Assembly: GCA_963763885.1 (NCBI GenBank)
Contig: CAVXQD010000007.1
Coordinates: forward strand, 124,001 to 188,000
DNA length: 64,000 bases
DNA from: JANNBN01 sp963763885
GTDB taxonomy: Bacteria > Actinomycetota > Acidimicrobiia > Acidimicrobiales > JANYDT01
Direction of reading: 5' to 3'
Position numbers and translations under genes: made by a program. The first letter of the stretch is position 1. Each line of letters starts with the position of its first letter. The notes below the pieces were generated by a model. The model ran no database searches and was not told the DNA's origin. It was given only the letters and a program-made list of their open reading frames with translations. Positions 32,524 through 42,132 of this stretch are shown piece after piece.

Positions 32524-35500
32524 ATGCATTCCATGCACTATGACGCAGGGACTTCGAACGCGGCGGCGGCAGCGAGCCCATGGACGGTCGAAGTAGCGCA
32601 TGGTCCCGATGCGGGCCGTCACTGGGTGTTACCTGTTGGCCGGGCGCTCACCATCGGCCGAGCAGACATCGCAGACCCAACCATTTCCACGCAACACCTC
32701 GTGGTGGGCGAGCAGTGGCAGGACACCGAAGCGGGGACCGGGCCGCTGGTGCGCAATCTCAGCCAAACCAACCCTGCAACCTGGCTGGCTGCTCCAGGAT
32801 CGATTCCCGTCCAACTCCCCCACCAGGGCACCTGGGCCAGCCCAACGCCAACCAGGGTCTGCATCGGAGCTTCAGTGGTGCTGTTGACCCCCGTCGCACA
32901 CGGCACGGTTTCCGCTGAAACCGCACGACGCAGCTCGGGCAGCACCAAACAAGTCCGGGTTGACCGGCCGCCATTGATTGCCCCGGCTCCGGTTTGGCAG
33001 CCCGTCGATGTTCCAACCGTCGCCGCCGCTCGCCAGGTCCCTCGCTTGAGTATTGCGGGGTTGGTTCTACCCGTTGTGACCGGGGCCGTGCTTGCGCTGC
33101 TGATCAACCCGATGCTTGCAGTGATGGCAGCAATGTCTCCCGTGCTGATGTTGGGTTCTTGGTTAGAAGAGCGGCGCCGCGTCCGGCGAGACCGGGCAAA
33201 GGGTTTACGAAGCACCGCAGAGCAGTTGGCATTCTTCGAGCAATCCCTGTTGCAGACAATCGATACGTGTACAGATGACCTGTTCAGCAGAAATCCAAGC
33301 AACGCTGAACTGTGCAGGTTCGCGGACGTCGCAGACTTCCGGCTGTGGGAGCGTCGGCTTGACCACCCTGACGCCGGATTAGTCACGATAGGTCTTGGAA
33401 CCCTCGCTGCCCCGCATCGGCTCAACCGAGTTGCCGGAACGCAATGTCACAGCATTGCCGAGGCAACAGCTGACCGGCTTCGATTCATCGACCAGGTTCC
33501 CGTAGTGGTGTCGTTGTCACCGGAGCGAATTGTGGGCGTGATTGGAGATCGTGCTGAGGCGGCAGCTCTGGTGCGTTCGATGGTTGCGCAGCTCAGTGTG
33601 ATGCACGGACCAGCAGACCTGCGGCTGGCCTTCATTGCTGATCCCGCCGCCACGCACGATTGGGAGTGGGCGGCCACGCTCCCGCATACCAGCACCGGTT
33701 GTGACCCGCTGATGAGTTGCGGCCCAGACACCATCCGCTCGGTCCTGGAGGACTTGGAGCGGAGCCCGATGTGGACCGTACTCACTGTCGATGCATCCTC
33801 GCTGCGAGACCACCCATCGCTGCGGTGCATGGTGGGGGCGCTTCCGAAGTGGCTGACCGTTGTGGTGATTGCCGAGCGCATTGACCAGATTCCGCAACGG
33901 GCAACTGCCACGATCATCGTCAGGGACGCATTGGCTGAGCTGATGCAAAATCCACCGACCGCGCACCACGCGCCTGGAACACCGGTTGTGGTCTCAGGAC
34001 TTGGCGTGGCTCGTGCTCGCCGAATTGCAGAGGCACTATCCACCTGCCAGGACGGCGCCCTGCTTGATGACGGCTCAGCTCTCGCCCCGCTGGTGCGGCT
34101 TGGCGATTTACTTGGCGCATCGAGCCGGGACGAACGGGAGAACACATGGGCTGCACACTTACAATCCAGCTGGGACCCTGCACGACACGTTCGGATGAAC
34201 CGGCTGGTAGCAACCATCGGGTTGGCGGGAACCGACCCCGTCACCGTCGATCTTGTTTCGGACGGTCCTCATGCGCTCATCGCTGGCACTACAGGATCTG
34301 GCAAAAGCGAGCTGTTACGCACGCTTGTCTGCTCGCTCGCCGCCGGGTACAGCCCGCAACAGCTCACGTTTGTGCTGATCGACTACAAAGGCGGCGCAGC
34401 CTTCACCGGCCTCGATGCACTGCCTCACACCGTTGGGTTTGTCACCGACCTAGATGACGGACTGGGTTCACGCGCATTGACGTGCTTGGAAGCCGAACTA
34501 CGCCATCGCGAGCTGATGCTCAGCTCTGCGGGCTGCGACGACATCACCACATACCCACACGCGGCGCCAGACGTGCCGGCGATGCCGCGCCTGGTTGTGA
34601 TGATCGACGAATTCGCCACCATGCTCGCTGAACTTCCAGACTTCATAAGCGCGCTGATAGGCATTGCGCAACGCGGCCGCAGCCTCGGAGTACATCTCAT
34701 CCTTGCCACACAACGTCCCGCAGGTGCCGTCAACGACTCCATCCGTGCGAACACCAACCTCCGCATGTGCCTGCGAGTGCAGACTGCAGCGGACTCCTCT
34801 GATGTCATCGGCTCGCCACGTGCAGCCATGCTGGACAGACGATTCCCTGGGCGGGCCGTGCTGCGGACCGGACCAGACGAGTTCATCGCAATGCAGACGG
34901 CCTCCTGCACGGTGCGACAGGCTGTGCGACCTGTTTCGCCACGGCTCGGTTGCCCAGATTTCAGCGCTCCGTCGCCGGCCGGGTTTCGCCGATCGGTTGT
35001 TGTCGAAGGCGAAACCGATAAGCAAACGGAGGCCACCCCCACCGGAAGCAATGACCTGGAAGTAGTGGTGAAAGCTGCACAGAGCATGGCTGCCCAGATG
35101 GGGATTGCCCCGCCTCGGCGTCCGTGGCCAGAACCCTTGCCTGACAACTTGTCGTTATTGGCTCCAGGTTCTCCTGCGATACAACTTGGTCTCATCGATC
35201 TGCCGGAGCTGCAGCGCACAGACGGCCTGTCATCCGCCACCTTCAGGGCGAACACGGTGCTGTTCGGCGCCGCAGGCTCAGGTGTCTCCACGGCGTTGGC
35301 TGCGGTGGCCGCAGCGCTGATGCAGGAGTGTGACCCCAACACAATGCACCTCTACCTCGTCGACCATGGCGCTGGGGTGTTTGCGGGTTTGGAGTCGTCG
35401 CCGCATGTCGGGGCACGAATCACGGCAACGGAGCCGGAGCGTTTAGATCGCCTCACCCGAGTCCTGGGCACTCTGATCGAGACTCGTCGAGCCGACCGAG

Positions 35501-36807
35501 AGTCTCGCCCCGACGTTCAGCATCCACAGGTCATTGTGTTCGTTGACGACTGGGGTGCACTTCGCTCAGCATCAGATGACATTCTCGGAACGGCACAAGA
35601 GCGTTGGTTCCGGATCTTCGCAGATGGGCCTTCCGTTGGAATCACCGCGGTGATCAGCGCCGACCGGGCACAGGCACTCCCCGGCTCGGCACTGGCAGCC
35701 TTCGCACATCGGTTCGCTTTCCGCCTCAACGACCCGTTGGACGACGCGATGTTGGGAATCAGCCGCTCGGCTCCTCCGCGCAGTGTTTCCGGCAGGGCGA
35801 TCGATCTGGGTTCGGGAGCAGCGGTGCAATTTGCGACGTGTGACCTACACCCCGCTATCCGCACAGAAAATTCCGACCCAGTGAAGCAGCGCCTTGCGCC
35901 CGCCCGCATTGAACTCCTACCATCATCCCTAAGTGCACAGACAGTATGGGAACGTGCTGCCGATCAGTCAGGTCCAGTTGCTCGGCAGGCCTCCCCGGAA
36001 CACCTGTCGCTTCCGATCGGAATCGGCGACACCGACCTTGCGCTGGTGGGATGGCGGTTGCAACAAGGAGAACACCTGCTGATCACCGGCCCCGGCAGGG
36101 CTGGCAAATCCAACATGTTGTCGCTCGTGGCGGCTGCAGCCAGGGCCGAACGTCCGCACATTCAGATCGTTGCTCTTGGCAGCAGTCGCTCCCCCATCGG
36201 CGCCAACCTCACCGATCTCGGTATCGACCATACGCTCGCCTACGACCTAGCCGAAGCCGTCACGTACCGCTATGCGGACTTGGATGCCACCGATGCAAGT
36301 TGTGCGGTTGGACCCAGACCGTTCCTGTTGCTGGTTGACGACGCTGAGCTCATCGATGATCAAACGGGTGAGATGGCAAAGTTCATTGCAGGACGAGGCC
36401 AGAACGTGTGGATTGTCGCAACAGGCCGGGCGGACTCCCTACGCAACGCTTACGGACATTGGACAGTTCCGCTTCGCCGTTCACGAAAGGGCCTTGCGCT
36501 GCGGCCGCACGTGGAGATGGACGGCGAACTGTGGGCAACGCCGCTCCCGCGCAACCATGTGCGTGGCGGCGGCCGTGTCATGCCCGTTGGGCGTGGGTAC
36601 TTGCTGGACGATGGCCATGCGGAACTCGTACAGACGGGACACGTCGATCTTGCGCAATGGACACAGCTTTCGCACGTCGAACCAGCAACAGGCCCTCTGC
36701 CAGACCCGCATCCGGAGCAAATGCTCTTCGATGGCGCAAAACAGTTGCGCTTTTCACCAATCGAGTGTGGAAGGCCCGCCACTGGTAGCAGGAGAATTGC
36801 ATCATGA
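32524..36807 (+). CDS. FHA-containing EccC/EssC-type FtsK-SpoIIIE ATPase
   Basis: A 1427-residue membrane ATPase like the motor of type VII secretion. An N-terminal FHA domain (about 15-125) has TIGRADIADPTISTQH and VRNLSQTN. Two transmembrane helices (about 175-212, LVLPVVTGAVLALLI) precede three FtsK/SpoIIIE domains. The first has an intact Walker A GTTGSGKS (about 587) and Walker B VVMIDEF. The second has a degenerate GAAGSGVST lacking the Lys (about 914). The third has GPGRAGKS (about 1187) and LLLVDDAE. The FHA plus single-chain layout is EssC-like, as in Firmicutes, rather than split EccCa/EccCb. Its stop overlaps the kinase start as ATGA. No EsxA/B, EccB, EccD or mycosin gene lies in the window. 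ATG 32533 is an alternative start. Confidence 0.9.
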   Translation: MHSMHYDAGTSNAAAAASPWTVEVAHGPDAGRHWVLPVGRALTIGRADIADPTISTQHLVVGEQWQDTEAGTGPLVRNLSQTNPATWLAAPGSIPVQLPHQGTWASPTPTRVCIGASVVLLTPVAHGTVSAETARRSSGSTKQVRVDRPPLIAPAPVWQPVDVPTVAAARQVPRLSIAGLVLPVVTGAVLALLINPMLAVMAAMSPVLMLGSWLEERRRVRRDRAKGLRSTAEQLAFFEQSLLQTIDTCTDDLFSRNPSNAELCRFADVADFRLWERRLDHPDAGLVTIGLGTLAAPHRLNRVAGTQCHSIAEATADRLRFIDQVPVVVSLSPERIVGVIGDRAEAAALVRSMVAQLSVMHGPADLRLAFIADPAATHDWEWAATLPHTSTGCDPLMSCGPDTIRSVLEDLERSPMWTVLTVDASSLRDHPSLRCMVGALPKWLTVVVIAERIDQIPQRATATIIVRDALAELMQNPPTAHHAPGTPVVVSGLGVARARRIAEALSTCQDGALLDDGSALAPLVRLGDLLGASSRDERENTWAAHLQSSWDPARHVRMNRLVATIGLAGTDPVTVDLVSDGPHALIAGTTGSGKSELLRTLVCSLAAGYSPQQLTFVLIDYKGGAAFTGLDALPHTVGFVTDLDDGLGSRALTCLEAELRHRELMLSSAGCDDITTYPHAAPDVPAMPRLVVMIDEFATMLAELPDFISALIGIAQRGRSLGVHLILATQRPAGAVNDSIRANTNLRMCLRVQTAADSSDVIGSPRAAMLDRRFPGRAVLRTGPDEFIAMQTASCTVRQAVRPVSPRLGCPDFSAPSPAGFRRSVVVEGETDKQTEATPTGSNDLEVVVKAAQSMAAQMGIAPPRRPWPEPLPDNLSLLAPGSPAIQLGLIDLPELQRTDGLSSATFRANTVLFGAAGSGVSTALAAVAAALMQECDPNTMHLYLVDHGAGVFAGLESSPHVGARITATEPERLDRLTRVLGTLIETRRADRESRPDVQHPQVIVFVDDWGALRSASDDILGTAQERWFRIFADGPSVGITAVISADRAQALPGSALAAFAHRFAFRLNDPLDDAMLGISRSAPPRSVSGRAIDLGSGAAVQFATCDLHPAIRTENSDPVKQRLAPARIELLPSSLSAQTVWERAADQSGPVARQASPEHLSLPIGIGDTDLALVGWRLQQGEHLLITGPGRAGKSNMLSLVAAAARAERPHIQIVALGSSRSPIGANLTDLGIDHTLAYDLAEAVTYRYADLDATDASCAVGPRPFLLLVDDAELIDDQTGEMAKFIAGRGQNVWIVATGRADSLRNAYGHWTVPLRRSRKGLALRPHVEMDGELWATPLPRNHVRGGGRVMPVGRGYLLDDGHAELVQTGHVDLAQWTQLSHVEPATGPLPDPHPEQMLFDGAKQLRFSPIECGRPATGSRRIAS

Positions 36808-38348
36808 CTGAGCCCAGCGCAGGAACGCTGATCGGGCAATACGAGATTGTTTCGCTCATCGGACACGGCTCAACGGGCAGCGTGTTTCGTGCGGTCGATA
36901 CCAACACCGGACGTACGGTTGCGGTCAAGCGCATCACAACGTTGCCAACCGATGCTCAGCGCGCAGCATTTCATCGCGAGGCACGGACGCTTGCGGGCCT
37001 GGAGCATCCGGCAATCCTGCGCCTTGTGGAACTGATCGACACCAACGATCACTTGGCGTTGGTCACGGAGTACGCCAGCGGCGGGTCGTTGCGAGATGTT
37101 CTGCGAACCCAAGGTCCGTTCGAGGCACCGCACGTATTGACTCTCCTTGCACCGGTGGCGTCGGCGCTGGCGGCTGCGCACCGCGACGGTGTGGTGCACC
37201 GTGACGTGAAGCCTTCCAACATTGTGGTTCGCGGAGACGGCACAACGGTCCTTGCCGACTTTGGGTTAGCCCTCACAGACCCGGGCGTGTCGCAGACGAG
37301 CAGCGCAGCGCTTGGTTCTGCGTCGTATCTGGACCCAGAAGTTGCCGACGGAACACTCCCCTCGCCCGCATCGGATTTGTACTCGCTTGGTGTTGTCGCG
37401 TACGAACTGCTGACGGGCAAGACCCCGTTTGCCGGCGACACGCCGCTCGCTGTTCTGCGTGCTGCAGATCGAGGCGAGTATCAGCCGCTTAACGCGTCAA
37501 TGCACGGGACATTCGCCGCAGCTGTGGAACGCTCGATTGCACGCAACCCGGCCGACCGATATCCAGATGCCGACGCGCTGCTGAGTGCGTGGACCGCAGC
37601 AGTCATCGCCCCTGACGGAGATTCTTTGACAGGTAACGATTCCAACGAGCTGGCGACGCCTGACCAGGCTGTTGAGATCGACAATCCAGTCGATCAGACC
37701 AGCGCGTTTCGTGTTCCCGTTCGACCACGGGCATTAGAGGCTGCAGAGCCTGTCGGTGGGGCGCACAACTGGCGTCGGACCGCCGGTGCAGCCGCAGCGC
37801 TGATGGTGCTTGGGTCCGTTGGCGCAACCATTGCTGCAGTCCGTTCGTCAAATCGAACCACAACAGCATCTGGCGTGGTCCCGTTCCGGGTGAGCTGCGA
37901 TTCGCAAACAACTGCTCAGTGTGTGGGCACCATCACCCGCACACCCGAGGGCATCCTGGTGAGGTTTGCCGACGACGACGGGCCAACTCATTTCACCGTC
38001 GGACGGCGGACCGATGCGTTACGCGTCAGTAACTTCTTCTGCGGTTCAGGGGAGACCCTTGCGGTCTACCGGCCAACCAACGGCGTCATCTACTACTTCA
38101 AGGATTGGCCGCTCCCTGGCCAGCAGAGCGATGTGCGTGCTGATGCAACCGGGGTCATCGATGCGCAGGTTGTTGTTGGTGATCACAACCAGGATGGGTG
38201 CGGCGACATCGGCCTTGAAGTCGGACCAAACCGCACGTGGTTCCTTCCGAACGCGCAGCCCGAGCGCCTGCAAGAGATCGACCGCACCGAGTTCAGCGCA
38301 ACCGGTGAAGCCGTCACGCAAACCGCCAAGACGAAAAGCGGCGCCTGA
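36804..38348 (+). CDS. Transmembrane Ser/Thr protein kinase (PknB-like)
   Basis: A 514-residue kinase. The catalytic domain (about 10-265) has a glycine loop IGHGSTGSVFRA, the VAVKRI lysine, VVHRDVKPSNIVV and LADFGLAL. A juxtamembrane linker precedes one transmembrane helix (about 329-348, AAALMVLGSVGATIAAV). The extracellular part (about 355-514) has paired Cys, including CDSQTTAQCVG and FFCGSG, and a VCBS/integrin-like GDHNQDGCGDIGLEVG. It has no PASTA repeats. Translational coupling with the FHA-bearing ATPase (ATGA overlap) suggests the kinase phosphorylates the secretion motor or a partner bound by its FHA domain. Confidence 0.92.
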   Translation: MTEPSAGTLIGQYEIVSLIGHGSTGSVFRAVDTNTGRTVAVKRITTLPTDAQRAAFHREARTLAGLEHPAILRLVELIDTNDHLALVTEYASGGSLRDVLRTQGPFEAPHVLTLLAPVASALAAAHRDGVVHRDVKPSNIVVRGDGTTVLADFGLALTDPGVSQTSSAALGSASYLDPEVADGTLPSPASDLYSLGVVAYELLTGKTPFAGDTPLAVLRAADRGEYQPLNASMHGTFAAAVERSIARNPADRYPDADALLSAWTAAVIAPDGDSLTGNDSNELATPDQAVEIDNPVDQTSAFRVPVRPRALEAAEPVGGAHNWRRTAGAAAALMVLGSVGATIAAVRSSNRTTTASGVVPFRVSCDSQTTAQCVGTITRTPEGILVRFADDDGPTHFTVGRRTDALRVSNFFCGSGETLAVYRPTNGVIYYFKDWPLPGQQSDVRADATGVIDAQVVVGDHNQDGCGDIGLEVGPNRTWFLPNAQPERLQEIDRTEFSATGEAVTQTAKTKSGA

Positions 38349-38556
38349 CCCGTCGACGTTTTGCTGTGTAAGGACGCCCACGTTTCTCCAACCTTGCTCC
38401 CACAGCAACCAACTCGGTCGAAAACGCGCTCGAAACCGAGTTCTGAAGCAACGATGGTTGCGGAGACCCCAACGTTGGGCGCGCAGACACCAACGTTGGT
38501 TCCGGGGTAACGAGTGTTCGACGGGATACTGGAAGTCGGTGGCCCGATCTCGGAAG

Positions 38557-38620
38557 TGTGGGCGTGTCCAGCATGGCTGGGCGTGTCCTGCAGGCTGCAC
38601 AACACGCCCGGCCATGCAGG
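38557..38620. repeat. REP-like hairpin element, copy 1
   Basis: CATGGCTGGGCGTGT (38572-38586) pairs with ACACGCCCGGCCATG (38602-38616) with one mismatch around a 15-base loop. The flanking TGTGGGCGTGTCC is shared with a diverged inverted copy at 60393-60450. It sits in the 342-bp gap between the kinase and lipoprotein genes. That gap also holds a nearby pair of ACGTTGG-type repeats (38465-38505) but no gene I can support. Confidence 0.55.
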
Positions 38621-38690
38621 AGACAACCACAGTCACGGGCCACAGCGGGCCGGGCCACGCGCCCGACAGCGGCGCCTGACCTTGGTTGGG

Positions 38691-40592
38691 TCAGCGCAAC
38701 TTGAAGCGGGCGGCTGATGGGGCCGCGTACACAGCGTTGAGCAACCTGATGCTGTTGCGATACGAACCGTCGACCGCGTAGATCGAGGCGCGTGGGGCAC
38801 TCAGCCGGATTGGTTGCGAGTAATCAATTGGGGATCCAAGCCCACCCGTGTCGACTGACCCGACAGAACGAGACGCGCTGAGCAGCCCAGCACGAGACAC
38901 GTCTCCCGACGCAACGGCACGTTCAAGCACTGTCTCCCACACACGGGCCTGGGTGTATCCGAAGGTGAGGCCGACGTCAGGGTTCTCGGTCCAGTACCTG
39001 TGATCAGCCGCAAGGAGATCAGAGGCGAGCGAAGCGGTTTCCTTCTCACCCCACACTGGACCGTCACCGATGACCCAACAACTTGCCTCGAATGTCTTGG
39101 ACGTTTGCGGGGTGATGATGCGATCACTGAACCCGGCACCAAGAATGATCCACCGGAACGTCAGACCTGCTCTGGCTGCACCCATCACCAGCTGTACTAA
39201 CTGTTGCGGCGCAAGCGTGGTCACCACTCCCTGACATCCGCCGCGGGCCAATTGCGCCAACACTGGAGCAGCGTTGGTATCGGTGGATGCCATTTGTAGT
39301 GAAGCACCGACGCGGGCGCCCAAGTCTGTGGCTGCGAACGAGAATCCTTCGGCTCCGGAGTCACCGAAACTGGTTGCGATCGAAACCGAGCACACCGTTG
39401 CGCCCGGTGACTGTTCCAAGAAGTACGACACGCCGGAGATGGCCTGCACCTGGTAGGTGTTGAACACCGGCAGCAGGTTGGGTTCCTTGGCCCACCGACC
39501 CTCTTGGGACGCAGGGCTTGCCAGCAGCTGATTGTCTCGCAGGAACGGCGCCGCAGCCTCGGTGGCAGGAGTTCCAAGGATGGATCCGTAACCGACGACG
39601 CTCCCTTGGGTTGCTGTTAGTTCAGCCAGCGTCAGGCCGGCGTCGTAGTTGGCTTCCCTGAACACCAGCTTCACCGGGTACCGCCCTCCGATGCCGCCAC
39701 GTCGGTTGATTGCAGCGACCCGGGCCTCGAACCCGGCGGTGATTGCTTTGGAGATGTTTGACCAGGTGGGATTCGTTGTTGTGCCGATGATCCCGAGCGT
39801 GATGTTGCGACCATCGAACCCAGGGACCATCGCTGGGACTGCGCCTGGTGGGTTTTGCGGCACCACCCGTGAGCGTTGCCAGGTATACAGACCCTTTGGT
39901 GTACGTGTACATACGACCGTGATCCGAGTCTTGGTCTTGCGTTGCAAGCCGACCTGAGACTTCACGCAGCGTGCGCCGATGACGGCCAGTTTGTTATCGG
40001 TCCGGACTACTGGCGACGAGCTCGGAGCCGAGGGTGGACTGGACGCCGTAGTCGACGGTGCAGCAGAGGTAGGCGCCGGCACTAAAACTGATGACGTGGT
40101 CACCGGAACGCGTCGACGCGTCGTTGGAGTTGGAGTTCGTGTTGGTTGTTGAGTCCGTGGAGCGGTCGGAGGGAGTGTTGGCGCCAGCGTGGGAGGCAGG
40201 GAGGGCACGATGGTCGGGGCGACTGTTGGCGTCAAGGTTTGTGGCAAGGTGGGCGGCAACGTAGACGCACTGGTCGGTGCAGGTGTGGAAGCAAGGGTCG
40301 ACACGACGATGGGGTCCGGTGCCGTCGTCGGGCTCGACAACGCCGAGGTCGGAACCACAAACGTAGAGTCCGCCGCTTCTTCCGTCTCGGCAGAGCCCTG
40401 ACCTGCCGGACCGTCAATCGCTTCGAATCCAATGGGCTCGATAGTTGAGCCCGTTGCCGACGTGGTGGCCGACGCCCGACGTTCCACAGCTGAGGGCTGG
40501 CCCTCGGAGCTGCACGAACTCATCAGCACACAGAGGATCACGGGTCCTGCCAAACCTCTTCTCCAACCCAAAGACCGACCAAAGAAAATCAC
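38691..40592 (-). CDS. Branched-chain-type ABC substrate-binding lipoprotein with long Pro/Thr linker
   Basis: A 633-residue lipoprotein. A signal peptide ends in the lipobox VLMSSCSS (Cys about 27). About 180 residues of Thr/Ser/Pro-rich linker (including APTIVPSLPPTLAPTLPPT) follow. A Cys-containing strand region comes next (ARCVKSQVGLQ, VVCTRTPKG). A type 1 periplasmic-binding fold (about 265-620) then has NITLGIIGTTTNPTW, GGIGGRYPVKLVF and ASPASQEGRW. The binding domain resembles LivK-like or urea/amide receptors. No permease or ATPase is adjacent, so it may be an orphan sensor or receptor instead of a transport component. It converges on the kinase gene. Confidence 0.85.
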   Translation of the reverse strand: MIFFGRSLGWRRGLAGPVILCVLMSSCSSEGQPSAVERRASATTSATGSTIEPIGFEAIDGPAGQGSAETEEAADSTFVVPTSALSSPTTAPDPIVVSTLASTPAPTSASTLPPTLPQTLTPTVAPTIVPSLPPTLAPTLPPTAPRTQQPTRTPTPTTRRRVPVTTSSVLVPAPTSAAPSTTASSPPSAPSSSPVVRTDNKLAVIGARCVKSQVGLQRKTKTRITVVCTRTPKGLYTWQRSRVVPQNPPGAVPAMVPGFDGRNITLGIIGTTTNPTWSNISKAITAGFEARVAAINRRGGIGGRYPVKLVFREANYDAGLTLAELTATQGSVVGYGSILGTPATEAAAPFLRDNQLLASPASQEGRWAKEPNLLPVFNTYQVQAISGVSYFLEQSPGATVCSVSIATSFGDSGAEGFSFAATDLGARVGASLQMASTDTNAAPVLAQLARGGCQGVVTTLAPQQLVQLVMGAARAGLTFRWIILGAGFSDRIITPQTSKTFEASCWVIGDGPVWGEKETASLASDLLAADHRYWTENPDVGLTFGYTQARVWETVLERAVASGDVSRAGLLSASRSVGSVDTGGLGSPIDYSQPIRLSAPRASIYAVDGSYRNSIRLLNAVYAAPSAARFKLR

Positions 40593-40598
40593 AAGCGG

Positions 40599-42047
40599 CT
40601 AGCCCCGCAACGCTGCATAGGTTGACCGCACGCCGCCAGCATCGGCCCCGGCCGGGCTGGAGGATGTGCCGGGATCGGTGAGAGGCCCCGCCCCCACCTT
40701 CCACGCGGCTGCAACCGCCGCTGGCGTCGACCCGCCGAGCATCGCTGCGGCTTGGACACAGGCACCGGTGGCAACGTGTTCGTCGGCGTCGGGAACTTCG
40801 ATGGAGCGACCGATGAGGTCGGCCGTGATGTGACGGTACGCAACAGACCTGGCCCCGCCACCGAGGACAAGCACACGACCGCCAGTTGGCACGCCTGCGG
40901 CCGTCAGGGAGTCCACCCCGTCGAGCAACCCACACACCACACCCTCCACCGAAGCACGGGCCAGTTGCTCCCGCGAGACGTCGGATCGGATGCCGGAAAG
41001 CACACCCGTGGCGTCTGGGCGGTTGGGGGTGCGCTCACCATCGAGATACGGGAGCAGCACTAAGCCGCCAGAACCGCTTGGCGCCGCAAGCGCCAACTCG
41101 TTGAACTCGTCCAAACCTGCGCCCAATAGCCTGGCCACCGCTGCAGTGACCTTGGTGGCATTAAGTGTGCATACCAATGGCAGGTAGTTACCCGATGCGT
41201 CGGCAAAACCAGCCACGCAACCGGTGGTGTCTCTGGTCGGCGTTGAGCTGACCGCGTAGACCGTGCCGGATGTGCCGTAGCTGATGGCAATGTCGCCTGG
41301 CCCGAGACCAAGCCCGAGGGCTGCGGCCATGTTGTCGCCCGTGCCTGCAGCTACCGGAGTTCCTTCGCTCAGCCCAAGGTGGGCAGCTGCATCTGCGGTG
41401 ACGTAGCCAGCGATGCCGAAAGGGTCAACGACGCGAGGCAAGATCGCGTCCCAGTCAAGTGGTGGGCCTGCCGCCGCCAAGAGATCAGTTCGCCAGTTGC
41501 CGGCGGCCGCGTCGAAGTATCCGGTACCCGATGCGTCGCCTCGGTCCGTGGTGAACTGACCGGTGAGTTTGTAGGTGACCCAATCGTGCGGGAGCAACAC
41601 ATGCGCTATGCGCGCGTAGTTATCCGGTTCGTTCTCGGCCAGCCACGCAAGCTTGGTAACAGTGAACGCGGCCACCGGGACGGACCCGCAGGCTTGCGCC
41701 CACGTGTCAGCGCCGAGTTGCCGGACAAGTGAATCGGCCTGCGGAGCTGATTCGGTGTCGTTCCACAGTTTGGCTGGGCGGATGACCTGCCCGACAGCGT
41801 CGAGCACCACCATGCCGTGCTGTTGACCTGCCACGGACACCGCAACCACATCGTTGCGGTGCGTTCCCGTGGCCGCAAACGCTTCCGCCAACGCCGACCA
41901 CCAGGCCAGCGGATCTTGCTCGCTTCGCGGTGGTGTGGTGGTTGGATGAGCTGCCCGGCCCGTGGCGACAACGCGCCCGGTTTCCTCGTCTCGCAGCTCA
42001 ACCTTGACCGACTGTGTCGATGAATCGACTCCGGCAACTAGACCCAT
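40599..42047 (-). CDS. xylB: Xylulokinase-like FGGY sugar kinase
   Basis: A 482-residue FGGY-family kinase. The N-terminal GVDSSTQSVKVELRD is the phosphate-binding start. VAGQQHGMVVLD and KLWNDTES match xylulokinases, and catalytic Asp lies in GTGDNMAAALG. The C-terminal ATP site has GLLDGVDSL and LGGGARSVAYRHITAD. It phosphorylates D-xylulose or a similar ketose. The sugar ABC operon lies 25 kb away, so any pathway link is only suggestive. The stop is seven bases from the lipoprotein start on the same strand. Confidence 0.88.
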   Translation of the reverse strand: MGLVAGVDSSTQSVKVELRDEETGRVVATGRAAHPTTTPPRSEQDPLAWWSALAEAFAATGTHRNDVVAVSVAGQQHGMVVLDAVGQVIRPAKLWNDTESAPQADSLVRQLGADTWAQACGSVPVAAFTVTKLAWLAENEPDNYARIAHVLLPHDWVTYKLTGQFTTDRGDASGTGYFDAAAGNWRTDLLAAAGPPLDWDAILPRVVDPFGIAGYVTADAAAHLGLSEGTPVAAGTGDNMAAALGLGLGPGDIAISYGTSGTVYAVSSTPTRDTTGCVAGFADASGNYLPLVCTLNATKVTAAVARLLGAGLDEFNELALAAPSGSGGLVLLPYLDGERTPNRPDATGVLSGIRSDVSREQLARASVEGVVCGLLDGVDSLTAAGVPTGGRVLVLGGGARSVAYRHITADLIGRSIEVPDADEHVATGACVQAAAMLGGSTPAAVAAAWKVGAGPLTDPGTSSSPAGADAGGVRSTYAALRG

Positions 42048-42132
42048 CGCACGAACCTACCGGGGCGCAGCCCGGCTGGCATGGCAAGAATTGCTGAGCC
42101 TGATGACTCGCTCCTCTCAGGTCAACAACTGC

